In this document: positions 41,775-49,811 of the stretch, piece after piece
How the letters are laid out: each line of letters begins with the position of its first letter
Numbering within the stretch: the first letter of the stretch is position 1
Assembly: GCF_900188385.1 (NCBI RefSeq)
Contig: NZ_FZOI01000003.1
Location: 310,001-374,000, forward strand
From: Azospirillum sp. RU38E
Lineage (GTDB): Bacteria; Pseudomonadota; Alphaproteobacteria; Azospirillales; Azospirillaceae
Length of the DNA: 64,000 nucleotides
Direction of reading: 5' to 3'
Made by a program: the position numbers and the translations under genes
Notes under the pieces: model-generated
What the model was told of the DNA's origin: nothing
Database searches by the model: none
The model's input: only the letters and a program-made list of their open reading frames with translations

Positions 41775-42093
41775 CCGGCTCTCCGGCCCCTGTTCGTCCA
41801 GTAGTAAAGAGATGTTTTACGAAGAGGCTTGAACACGAATATGTCCGCTGTGGTATAGTCCGCGCCCGTTCCGTTGCCGATATGGCACCGGCACAGCCCC
41901 CAGGGACGGCGGGGCGTGGTTTTGGCCCGTTGCCGGCATCCGGCAACGACGGCAAAACCGGCGCACCGACGGACCTTCCGCCCAAGGGCAGTCCTATAGA
42001 ATGCACCAAAGCCGGTCAAGCTGGCGGCGGGGGCGTTCGCTGGGGCGGCCCACCTTGCTGTCGTGCCTCATGCCTGACCGGGACCGGTGAAGA
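41775..42093. other. Divergent intergenic region between cysteine desulfurase and hydrolase
   Basis: 319 bases. A possible plus-strand promoter is TTGAAC (41829-41834) with TATAGT (41854-41859), but the 19-bp spacing is long. No gene or strong hairpin is visible. A short AT-rich patch (41800-41860) likely holds the desulfurase promoter on the other strand. Confidence 0.35.
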
Positions 42094-42756
42094 ATGCCTG
42101 ATGTGATCATGAACGGCCCCGCAGGCCGTCTGGAAGGCCGCTATTCGCATAGCAAGGTACCCAATGCGCCGGTGGCGCTGCTGTTGCACCCGCATCCGCA
42201 GCATGGCGGGACGATGAATAATCGCATCGTCTATACGATGTTCCACGCCTTCACCAAGCGCGGCTTCTCTGCCCTGCGTTTCAATTTCCGCGGCGTGGGC
42301 CGCAGCCAGGGCACCTATGACCGGGGTGAGGGCGAATTGGCCGATGCCGCCAGCGCGCTGGACTGGCTGCAGACCTATAACCCCAATGCCAGTTCCTGCT
42401 GGATCGGCGGGTTCAGCTTCGGTGCCTGGATCGGGATGCAGCTGCTGATGCGCCGGCCGGAGCTGGATGGGTTCCTGTCCGTGGCCCCGCCGGCCAACAT
42501 GTTCGATTTCAGCTTCCTGGCCCCCTGCCCCGCCTCTGGCCTGATCGTGCATGGCGACCGGGACGAGCTGGTGCCGGAGGCGTCGGTGACGCGGCTGGTG
42601 AACAAGCTGTCCTCCCAGAAGGACATCAAGATCGATTACCGCCGGGTTGAAGGCGCCAACCATTTCTTCACCGAGAAATCGGAAGATCTGGGCCGGATCG
42701 TGGACGATTACCTGGACGTGGCGCTGGCCAAGCCGATGGGGGCCGCGGCGGGGTAA
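42094..42756 (+). CDS. Alpha/beta hydrolase, small serine-hydrolase family
   Basis: 220 residues. VALLLHPHPQHGGTMNNRIV forms the oxyanion region, FSALRFNFRGVGRSQGTYDR follows, and the nucleophile elbow is CWIGGFSFGAWIGMQLLMRR (Ser in GFSFG). The acid is in LIVHGDRDELVPEASV and the histidine in EGANHFFTEKSEDL. Proteins of this type (often near iron-sulfur assembly genes in alphaproteobacteria) have no known substrate. The ATG at 42109 is a possible alternative start. Downstream is a 218-bp quasi-palindrome. Confidence 0.9.
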   Translation: MPDVIMNGPAGRLEGRYSHSKVPNAPVALLLHPHPQHGGTMNNRIVYTMFHAFTKRGFSALRFNFRGVGRSQGTYDRGEGELADAASALDWLQTYNPNASSCWIGGFSFGAWIGMQLLMRRPELDGFLSVAPPANMFDFSFLAPCPASGLIVHGDRDELVPEASVTRLVNKLSSQKDIKIDYRRVEGANHFFTEKSEDLGRIVDDYLDVALAKPMGAAAG

Positions 42757-42782
42757 GGGGGGCTTTTCGTGCCTTTTACTCT

Positions 42783-43000
42783 ACCGTCACCCCTGTATCT
42801 TTACCCTGACGCTGGCACAGGTCCATAGGCGCTAAGTGAGGGGTTCTCACCTCCCTGCCTTCCCCGCGAAAGCGGGGATCCAGGGGCCAACGGTACACAA
42901 GCGTTGGTTCTTGTGGCCCCTAGATCCCCGCTTTCGCGGGGAAGGCACGTTATTTCAAGGGGCCAAGTTAGCGCCTATCGGCCGCAGCATGGGTGACGGT
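42783..43000. repeat. 218-bp nested quasi-palindrome
   Basis: Three nested inverted repeats share one centre: outer ACCGTCACCC / GGGTGACGGT (42783-42792 with 42991-43000); middle ATAGGCGCTAA / TTAGCGCCTAT (42825-42835 with 42968-42978); inner 33-bp arms (42857-42889 with 42914-42946, one mismatch). Each inner arm itself folds as CCCCGC-GAAA-GCGGGG. This looks like a palindromic mobile element or a very large hairpin in the hydrolase 3' region; no ORF. Confidence 0.8.
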
Positions 43001-43016
43001 TAGTTGGCAACGTATC

Positions 43017-43051
43017 CCCCCGGACCGGCCGCCGCCGATCCGGGGGTTTTT
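43017..43051 (+). terminator. Rho-independent terminator, plus strand
   Basis: CCCCCGGA (43017-43024) pairs with TCCGGGGG (43039-43046), followed by five T. It ends transcripts passing through the quasi-palindrome after the hydrolase. The pepF stop begins five bases further on, on the other strand. Confidence 0.75.
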
Positions 43052-43055
43052 CACA

Positions 43056-44855
43056 TCAGAGCCGTTCCAGCTCGTCGATGAAGCTTTCCAGCAGGCCCAG
43101 GCCCTTGTTCCAGAAAGACGGGTCTTTCAGGTCCAGGCCGAACGGGGCCAGCAGGTCGCCATGGTGCAGGGTGCCGGCGGCGGAGAGCATCTTGATATAT
43201 TTCTGCGCAAAATCCGCCCCCTGCCCCTGGGCCGCGGCTTCCTGGTACGCCGCATAAAGGCTGTTCACCAGGCAATCGCCAAAAGCATAGGCGTAGACAT
43301 AGAAGGGCGAATGCACGAAATGCCCGATATAGGTCCAGTAGGGGCGATAGCTGTCTTCCCAGCGGAAGGCCGGGCCTAAGCTTTCGGTCTGCACCTCCAT
43401 CCAGATATCGGCGATCCGCTCGGCGGACAATTCGCCTTCCCGGCGTTCAGTGTGCAGCTTGCGCTCGAACTGATAAAAGGCGATCTGGCGGACCACCGTG
43501 TTGATCATATCCTCCACCTTGCCGGCCAGCAGGCGCTTGCGGGCGGCGGGGTCGCTGGTGCTGTCCAGCAGGGAGCGGAAGGTCAGCATCTCCCCGAAGA
43601 CCGAGGCAGTTTCGGCCAGCGTCAGCGGCGTGGAGGCCTGCAAATGCCCCTGGGCGCGGCAGAGATACTGATGCACGCCATGGCCCAATTCATGCGCCAG
43701 CGTCATCACATCGCGCGTGCGGCCCATATAGTTCAGCAGCAGGTAAGGATGGGCGGACGGCACCACCGGGTGGGCAAAGGCACCGGGATTCTTGCCGGGA
43801 CGCGGCGGCACGTCGATCCAGGGATTATCGAAGAATTTCTGCCCGATTTCCGCCATTTCCGGGGAGAAGCGGCCATAGGCCTTGGCGACGATGTTCTTCG
43901 CCTCTTCCCAGCTGATCTTGGCATCATCATCGCCCGGCAGGGGCGCGTTGCGGTCCCAATAATCCAGCTTGTCCTGGCCGAACCATTTGGCCTTCAGCGC
44001 ATAATAACGGTGGGAGAGACGGGGATATGCCTCACGCACCGACGAGAGCAGCGCATCCACCACCACGTCTTCCACATGGTTGCCCATGTTGCGCGCCGAC
44101 CAGGGCTGGGCGTAGGAGCGCCAGCGATCCTCGATCTCCTTATCCTTGATCAGCGTGTTGGTGATATGGGCGAAGATACGCTGGTTCTTCCCCAGTACCT
44201 CGCCCAGCGCCTGCGCCGCCTCCCGCCGCAAGGCCGGATCGGTGGAGGAGAGCAGGTTGAGCGCTTCGGCCGAGGTCAGTTCCTTGTCCCGCACGGGGAA
44301 GCGCAGATCGGCCAGATGTTCATCGAACAGCCGCGTCCAGGCCGCCCGGCCCGCCACATGCTTTTCATGTAGCAGCTTTTCCACCTCATCGGAAAGCTGA
44401 TGCGGGCGGAAAACGCGGGTATCGCGCAGGAAGGGGCCGTAGGCGGCGAGATTCTTGTCGCGCAGCTTGGCCTGAATTTCATGCTCTTCCAGCCGGTTGA
44501 TCTCCAGCGTGAAGAACAGCAGGTGGACGGAAATGGCCGTCACCCGCTCGCTCATGCCCTGGTAGAAGCGACCGATGGCCGGGTCGGCCATGTTGCCGGC
44601 ATAGAGCAGGCCGGCATAGGACATGATCTTGGACAGCACCTCGTCCAGCCGCTCATAGGCAGCGATGGCCTTGGCCAGATCGGCGCCGGACAGCTTGGCC
44701 AGCTTGCCTTCATACTGTTTGGCAAAGGCAATACCGTCCTTCTCCGCCTGATCCAGATCGGCCTTCAGGGCCGGGCTGTCGGGCCCGGCATAAAGATCGG
44801 ACAAGTCCCAGGCCGGCATCGGGCCCAGATCGGCGGCATTCAGGCTGTCGGGCAT
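43056..44855 (-). CDS. pepF: Oligoendopeptidase F, M3B metallopeptidase
   Basis: 599 residues; the ATG at 44855 follows GGAGGG. The zinc site is MTLAHELGHGVHQYLCRAQG (HExxH, shown as HELGH) with the downstream glutamate in TASVFGEML. Other M3 marks are SHRYYALKAKWFGQDKLDYW, NPWIDVPPRPGKNPGAFAHP and SPFYVYAYAFGDCLVNSLYA. It is a cytoplasmic zinc peptidase cleaving short peptides of about 7-17 residues. A longer in-frame start (44897) adds an unconserved leader. It lies 72 nt downstream of the L,D-transpeptidase-fold gene on the same strand. Confidence 0.95.
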   Translation of the reverse strand: MPDSLNAADLGPMPAWDLSDLYAGPDSPALKADLDQAEKDGIAFAKQYEGKLAKLSGADLAKAIAAYERLDEVLSKIMSYAGLLYAGNMADPAIGRFYQGMSERVTAISVHLLFFTLEINRLEEHEIQAKLRDKNLAAYGPFLRDTRVFRPHQLSDEVEKLLHEKHVAGRAAWTRLFDEHLADLRFPVRDKELTSAEALNLLSSTDPALRREAAQALGEVLGKNQRIFAHITNTLIKDKEIEDRWRSYAQPWSARNMGNHVEDVVVDALLSSVREAYPRLSHRYYALKAKWFGQDKLDYWDRNAPLPGDDDAKISWEEAKNIVAKAYGRFSPEMAEIGQKFFDNPWIDVPPRPGKNPGAFAHPVVPSAHPYLLLNYMGRTRDVMTLAHELGHGVHQYLCRAQGHLQASTPLTLAETASVFGEMLTFRSLLDSTSDPAARKRLLAGKVEDMINTVVRQIAFYQFERKLHTERREGELSAERIADIWMEVQTESLGPAFRWEDSYRPYWTYIGHFVHSPFYVYAYAFGDCLVNSLYAAYQEAAAQGQGADFAQKYIKMLSAAGTLHHGDLLAPFGLDLKDPSFWNKGLGLLESFIDELERL

Positions 44856-44927
44856 CGCCCCCTCCGGTTGTGCAATGGTTGCCCCCCGATATGGCACGCC
44901 ACAGCCCCGGTTTCAAAGGGGGGTTGG

Positions 44928-45437
44928 TTACCCGATCACCACCAGCCGATCCCCCGGCCGGGCCAGCCGCAGCAGCGACAGCATGTCGGGCAGGGTCACC
45001 GCCACACAGCCGGCCGTGCCCTCATAGCCGGGCCGGGCCAGATGCAGGAAGACGGCACTGCCCAGGCCCGGCACCGGCGGATCGTCATTGTGCCCCAGCA
45101 CCACCACGATGTCGTAGACATGGTCCGCAAGCCACATTTCCTCATGCGAGGCGGCGAAGGGCAGCGTCACCGGGCGGTTATAATCCGGGTGGGCGGGATC
45201 ATCGCACCAGCCATCCTCCGGCCGGATGGCGGCGATGGGCAGGCCCGTCTGTGGCCGGGGCAGCCGGTCGGCGCGGTAGAAGACCTGACGCAGGGCAAAG
45301 GCCCCGACCGGCGTGGCCCCATCCCCTTCCCGCTTGTCGGCGCGGATGCCATTGCGCCCCACGGCACAGCGCGCCCGGCCACCCGGCCAGAATAGCTGAT
45401 AGCTGCCGTCAGGCGCCTGATCGACCAGCAGGTCCAT
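44928..45437 (-). CDS. L,D-transpeptidase (YkuD) domain protein
   Basis: 169 residues consisting only of a YkuD domain. The core motif reads AVFLHLARPGYEGTAGCVAV, with the catalytic cysteine and conserved histidine, but threonine where serine is usual in SxGC. Other marks are GDGATPVGAFALRQVFYR and YDIVVVLGHNDDPP. No signal peptide or LysM domain is seen, so the usual periplasmic peptidoglycan cross-linking role needs another export route or a non-classical job. It is adjacent, 12 nt apart, to an LpoA-like lipoprotein gene, which suggests a shared envelope context. Confidence 0.88.
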   Translation of the reverse strand: MDLLVDQAPDGSYQLFWPGGRARCAVGRNGIRADKREGDGATPVGAFALRQVFYRADRLPRPQTGLPIAAIRPEDGWCDDPAHPDYNRPVTLPFAASHEEMWLADHVYDIVVVLGHNDDPPVPGLGSAVFLHLARPGYEGTAGCVAVTLPDMLSLLRLARPGDRLVVIG

Positions 45438-45449
45438 GGTTGCCCCCGA

Positions 45450-46799
45450 TCAGGAAGACGGCGTGGGCTGGAAGCTGGTGGGGGCGGGATCGACCAGAGT
45501 GGACCCGGTGCGCGTCACCTCCATCACCGCCAGCCCACGTTCGGAAACGCCGGCCGGCAGCAGGCGGAAAATCCCTTCCACCCCGGCAAAGCCGTTGGGA
45601 TTGGTCAGGGCCGCCTGATCAAAGCCATCCCGCCCGCCGGCCTTGGCCAGCACGGCCGCCAGGGCCGTGGCATCATAGGCCAGCGTGGCCAGACGGTGCG
45701 GCTTATAGCCGTAAAGCTGCTGGAAGCGCTGTTCGAAGGCCTGGCGACCTTCCGATGGCGGGGCGGCATACCAGCCGCCGATCAAGGCCGGCTCCCGGCC
45801 CAGCCCGCCTTCATCCCACAGGCCAGTGCCCAGCAGGCGGCCCGGGGCCGGATCAATGTCGAAGAACGGGAACAGGGAGGCGATTTCCCGCAGCTTGGTG
45901 CCGCCCTCGGCAATCAGCACGGCATCGAAGGGCATTTCCCCGAACGTGTCGGCATTGGAAAGCCGGCGCAGGGCCGTCTGCGACTCCGCATCGCCGGACC
46001 CGTGCAGGCGCGACCGTTCGGAAGCCAGCGCCGCCTTGCGCCCATCATAATTGGACAGGCGGCGCACCACGCTGGTCATGTCCGGGGTGCCGGGGGCATA
46101 GCGTTCCACCCGCGTCACCTGCCCGCCCACGGCGGCGGTGGCCTCCGTCAGCGCCTTCAGCGTGGCATCGCCATAGGGGGTGGAGGGGGCCAGCAAGCCG
46201 AAGCGCAGCGCCCCCCGACCGGCCGCCATGTTGACGACGCGGCGCACCTGTTCCTGTGGCTGGAAACCCAGTACCCAGAGGCCGCCACCGGCGACATTCC
46301 AGTCAGAGGAGAAGCTGACCACCGGCACCGGCCGGCCGGCCTGAGCCGCCACCGGCTTCACCGCACTGGCCTGGGGTGCGAACAGCGGCCCCAGAATCAG
46401 GCTGGCCCCTTCATCAATGGCGCCCTTGGCAGCGGCAGCGGCGGCGGCCGGCTCCCCCTTGCTGTCGCGCGGCATCAGCACGAACTTGTCATCGCCCAGA
46501 TCGAACAGGGCCATCTGGGCCGCATCCAACATGCTCTGCCCGATGGCAGCGCTGGCGCCGGACAGCGGCAGCAGCAGCGCCACCCGCACCTTGTCATCCT
46601 GGGGCATGGGGGCCGCGGTGGCCACCGGCGCGGGCGGGGGCGCCACCACCACGGGGGGCGGGGCTGCGACGACCGGGGCTTGCGGTGGCGGGGGTGGGGC
46701 CGTTACCGTGCTTGGACTGGCGCATCCCGCCAGTATGCCGGCGGTCAGGGCCAGCGCCGCCAGCGTCTTTGCCATGCGGTGCCGTTTCTGCGCTGCCAT
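45450..46799 (-). CDS. Penicillin-binding protein activator, LpoA-like lipoprotein
   Basis: 449 residues. The ATG at 46799 after AGGAAGGGG gives a lipoprotein signal (KTLAALALTAGILAGC, cysteine at the lipobox end). A long proline-rich stretch (PPPPPQAPVVAAPPPVVVAP) likely spans the periplasm, followed by a family 1 periplasmic-binding fold (VRVALLLPLSGASAAIGQSM, ASLILGPLFAPQASAVKPVA, RFGLLAPSTPYGDATLKALT, HRLATLAYDATALAAVLAKA). LpoA-type proteins activate a class A penicillin-binding protein. Divergent from rsmI with overlapping start regions, as in many alphaproteobacteria. Confidence 0.93.
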   Translation of the reverse strand: MAAQKRHRMAKTLAALALTAGILAGCASPSTVTAPPPPPQAPVVAAPPPVVVAPPPAPVATAAPMPQDDKVRVALLLPLSGASAAIGQSMLDAAQMALFDLGDDKFVLMPRDSKGEPAAAAAAAKGAIDEGASLILGPLFAPQASAVKPVAAQAGRPVPVVSFSSDWNVAGGGLWVLGFQPQEQVRRVVNMAAGRGALRFGLLAPSTPYGDATLKALTEATAAVGGQVTRVERYAPGTPDMTSVVRRLSNYDGRKAALASERSRLHGSGDAESQTALRRLSNADTFGEMPFDAVLIAEGGTKLREIASLFPFFDIDPAPGRLLGTGLWDEGGLGREPALIGGWYAAPPSEGRQAFEQRFQQLYGYKPHRLATLAYDATALAAVLAKAGGRDGFDQAALTNPNGFAGVEGIFRLLPAGVSERGLAVMEVTRTGSTLVDPAPTSFQPTPSS

Positions 46800-46830
46800 C
46801 CCGAACCCCTTCCTGCTTGAAAACCACGCC

Positions 46831-47787
46831 ATGGACGATGTCCCCGATACCGAACCGAACGACCTTGACGATACCGACGGGGAGGAATTCCCCGTGCCGG
46901 GCGAAGGTAGCGGGACCGGCCCGATCCGTAAACCGGCACCGGGCCTTTACATCGTCGCCACCCCTATCGGCAATGCCGGCGACATAACGCTGCGTGCGCT
47001 GGCACTGTTGCGCGGCGTCGATGCCATCGCCTGCGAAGATACCCGCGTCACCGGAAAGCTGATGCGCCGATATGGCATTGCCACCCGGCTTGTTCCTTAT
47101 CACGACCATAATGCGGCAAAGATGCGGCCGCAGTTGCTGGCACGCGTGGCCGAGGGGCAGGCCATCGCCCTGGTGTCGGATGCCGGCACGCCCCTGGTCA
47201 GTGATCCGGGCTTCAAGCTGGTGCGCGATGCCCGTGACCAGGGGCTGCCCGTCACCCATCTGCCCGGCGCCAATGCCGCCCTGACGGCGCTGGTGCTGTC
47301 GGGCCTGCCCAGCGACCGTTTCCTGTTCGCCGGGTTCCCGCCGCCCAAATCCGCCGCCCGGCGGACCATGCTGGAAGAGTTCCGCACCCTGCAGGCGACG
47401 CTGATCTTCTACGAATCGGCGCAGCGTCTGGCGGAGATGCTGGGCGATGTCGCCGCCACCCTGGGCAGCCGCGAGGTTGCCGTGGCGCGGGAACTGACCA
47501 AGATGTTTGAGGAGGTGCGGCGCGGCCCGGTGGCCGAGCTGGCCGCCCATTACACCGAAAACGGCCCGCCCAAGGGGGAGGTTGTCGTCGTTGTCGGCCC
47601 GCCCGCCGCCGATGCCGCCGCCACCGATGCCGCCGACCTGGACAGCCTGCTGACCCAGGCCCTGTCCGGCGGGATGAGCGTGCGGGACGCCGCCGCCCAT
47701 GTCGCCACCATCACCGGCCAGGCGAAAAAATCCGTCTATGCGCGCGCGCTCGAACTGGGGACGGGAGGCCGTGGGAAAAACCCGTAA
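46831..47787 (+). CDS. rsmI: 16S rRNA (cytidine(1402)-2'-O)-methyltransferase
   Basis: 318 residues. A short acidic N-terminal extension is followed by the tetrapyrrole-methylase-type SAM fold: GLYIVATPIGNAGDITLRAL, DAIACEDTRVTGKLMRRYGI, AIALVSDAGTPLVSDPGFKL, HLPGANAALTALVLSGLPSD and RFLFAGFPPPKSAARR. It methylates the ribose of C1402 in 16S rRNA together with RsmH. Start at 46831; the divergent LpoA-like gene begins 31 nt to the left. It overlaps yraN by 17 nt. Confidence 0.96.
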   Translation: MDDVPDTEPNDLDDTDGEEFPVPGEGSGTGPIRKPAPGLYIVATPIGNAGDITLRALALLRGVDAIACEDTRVTGKLMRRYGIATRLVPYHDHNAAKMRPQLLARVAEGQAIALVSDAGTPLVSDPGFKLVRDARDQGLPVTHLPGANAALTALVLSGLPSDRFLFAGFPPPKSAARRTMLEEFRTLQATLIFYESAQRLAEMLGDVAATLGSREVAVARELTKMFEEVRRGPVAELAAHYTENGPPKGEVVVVVGPPAADAAATDAADLDSLLTQALSGGMSVRDAAAHVATITGQAKKSVYARALELGTGGRGKNP

Positions 47788-48151
47788 CCGCATCGACCGC
47801 CGCCGGGCGGAACGGCTGGGCCGGCTGGCCGAACTGGCCTGCCGGCTGGTGCTGTGGCTGAAAGGCTATCGCATCCTGGCCACCCGCCTGCGCCTGCCGG
47901 TGGGGGAGATCGATATCATCGCCGCCAAGGGCCGCGTGTTGGCGGTGGTGGAAGTGAAGGCTAGGGCCAGCCTGCCCCAGGCGCTGGCGGCCCTGCCGCA
48001 GACAAGTTGGCGCCGCCGCCATGCCGCCATCAGCCATTTCGTGGCACGGCGGCCGCATCTGGGCCATCACGCCATCCGTTTTGACCTGATGGTGGTGCTG
48101 CCCCGCCGCCTGCCCCGCCATATCAAGGATGTCTGGCGGCTGGAAAATTGA
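47771..48151 (+). CDS. yraN: UPF0102/YraN-family endonuclease-like protein
   Basis: 126 residues from a GTG at 47771 within the rsmI end. The family's restriction-endonuclease-like core is visible: AELACRLVLWLKGYRILATR, LRLPVGEIDIIAAKGRVLAV and VEVKARASLPQALAAL, with the catalytic E..D...E.K pattern (GEIDII then VEVK), then FDLMVVLPRRLPRHIKDVW. Function is not settled; the rsmI-yraN pair is widely conserved. The protein is strongly basic, fitting nucleic-acid binding. Confidence 0.92.
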   Translation: MGKTRNRIDRRRAERLGRLAELACRLVLWLKGYRILATRLRLPVGEIDIIAAKGRVLAVVEVKARASLPQALAALPQTSWRRRHAAISHFVARRPHLGHHAIRFDLMVVLPRRLPRHIKDVWRLEN

Positions 48152-48154
48152 CCT

Positions 48155-49669
48155 TTACCCGGCCATGCGCGCCGGTTCCGCCGCACGTCGGGGAAAGGTC
48201 AGGATGAAGCGCGTGCCCTGCCCCGGCTGGGATTGCAGCCGGATGCTGCCGCGCAGGGACTGGGTCACCAGATTATAGACGATATGCAGCCCCAGCCCGC
48301 TGCCACCATGGGCGCGGTTGGTGGTGAAGAACGGGTCGAACAGGCGGTCCTGATGTTCGGGCGGCACCCCCCTTCCATCATCGGCAAAGACCAGCTCCAC
48401 CAGATCATCGCCCGCCATGCGGACATGGATACTGATATTGCCGGCCCTCCCGTCGGGGAAGGCATGGATCAGGGCATTGATCAGCAGATTGGTAAGGATT
48501 TGTGACAGCGCACCGGGATAGCTGTCCATCATCAGGCCCGGCGGGCAGCCCACGCTGATCTGGTGCGGCTCCTGGCGCAGGCGCGGCGCCAGGCTCAACA
48601 AAAGTTCCTCGATATAGGCACCCAGCTCGAACGGCCGGCGTTCGGCACTGGCCTGATCCACCGCCACCTGCTTGAAGCTCTGCACCAGCCCGGCCGCGCG
48701 GGCGACATTGGACAGAATCAGGGTTGCCGTTTCCCGCAGGGTCTGCTGGTACTCGGCCAGCTGGCTGCGGGTCAGCCGATTGCCCGCCACCGCCTGATCC
48801 AGCCCATCCACACAATCGCGCAGATGGGTGCTGGCGGTGACGGCAATGCCCATCGGCGTGTTCAGCTCATGCGCCACGCCGGCCACCAGCCCGCCCAGGC
48901 TGGCCATCTTTTCCGCCTGCACCAGACTGTCCTTGGTTTCGATCAGCTGGCGCTGCGCCTCCTCCAGCTCCTCCACCTTGCGGGCCAGCTGGTCGCGCTG
49001 CAGGGCGATGATGGTTTCCCGGTGCAGCAGCTCAATATTGGCTTCCTCCAGCCGCCGCCGCTCCACCTCCTGCTCCCGGCGGCGGTGGAATTCCGACCGG
49101 CGCAGCGTAGCCAGCTGATAGGCGGTGACAGCCCCGAAAATATTGGCCAAGGTCTGCATCACCATGGCCGTCTTGATCTGCGAGGTGGTGGCCCCGCTAT
49201 ATGGCATGACCAGCCAGAGATAGATGGCACTGGCCGCCACCCCCCAGCCCACCATCCACAGCCAGCGCGTGGGCAGGAACAGGTAATTCATCAGCACCAC
49301 GATCATGACAAAGAAGCTGACCGTGAAGCCGACATCCTGCCGTTCCACCCAGAGTGCGACCATCGCGGTCATCCCCCAGATATAGGAGAGCAGGAACAGG
49401 GTAGCAGCATGGCGCAGGCCATAGGTGGCATTGCGCACCGGGATCAGCATCACCGCCAGGATCGTGACATAGACCCCCAGCCGGAGCGGCAGGAACAGGT
49501 TGAAAATGGTTTCCCGCGGCAGATAGACGAAATCCAGCGCCAGCGGCATCAGATAGAAGAACATCAGGGCCAGCAGGTTCATGCGCAGGGTGCGCACCTC
49601 CTGCCCCATGATCGACTGGCGGAAATCACGCTCCAGGGCGTGGTCCGCGAATGTGCCCCATTTCTGCAT
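48155..49669 (-). CDS. Membrane sensor histidine kinase, copy A of a tandem pair
   Basis: 504 residues. Five or six membrane helices occupy residues about 30-180 (LLALMFFYLMPLALDFVYL, LGVYVTILAVMLIPV, ATLFLLSYIWGMTAMVALWV and others), with no large periplasmic domain, so it probably senses the membrane itself or a lipid-soluble cue. A long coiled coil (190-255) leads to the phosphorylation site GLVAGVAHELNTPMG (His 267) and an HATPase domain with ILTNLLINALIHAFPDG, FADDGRGVPPEHQDRLFDPF and GGSGLGLHIVYNLV. No response regulator is adjacent. It is about the same length and strongly similar to the next upstream gene, so this is a duplication. Confidence 0.93.
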   Translation of the reverse strand: MQKWGTFADHALERDFRQSIMGQEVRTLRMNLLALMFFYLMPLALDFVYLPRETIFNLFLPLRLGVYVTILAVMLIPVRNATYGLRHAATLFLLSYIWGMTAMVALWVERQDVGFTVSFFVMIVVLMNYLFLPTRWLWMVGWGVAASAIYLWLVMPYSGATTSQIKTAMVMQTLANIFGAVTAYQLATLRRSEFHRRREQEVERRRLEEANIELLHRETIIALQRDQLARKVEELEEAQRQLIETKDSLVQAEKMASLGGLVAGVAHELNTPMGIAVTASTHLRDCVDGLDQAVAGNRLTRSQLAEYQQTLRETATLILSNVARAAGLVQSFKQVAVDQASAERRPFELGAYIEELLLSLAPRLRQEPHQISVGCPPGLMMDSYPGALSQILTNLLINALIHAFPDGRAGNISIHVRMAGDDLVELVFADDGRGVPPEHQDRLFDPFFTTNRAHGGSGLGLHIVYNLVTQSLRGSIRLQSQPGQGTRFILTFPRRAAEPARMAG

Positions 49670-49811
49670 CGCGCCCGGAACCTCGCCTCGGATGAGGGCC
49701 AGTTGTTCCCGGCCCTTTGCCCGGCCGCCGCGCGGCCCTTCCCAATTTAAACGCAGCGGCTGGCGGCGGCAATAGAAGGCGCAACCTCTGCCAGCAGCAG
49801 AAGCGGGTCTA

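Noticed and set aside
42857-42946. Considered a CRISPR repeat because of the repeated GCGGGGATCC-type unit
   Set aside because: Only two units, in inverted orientation, forming a palindrome; no spacer array and no cas genes.
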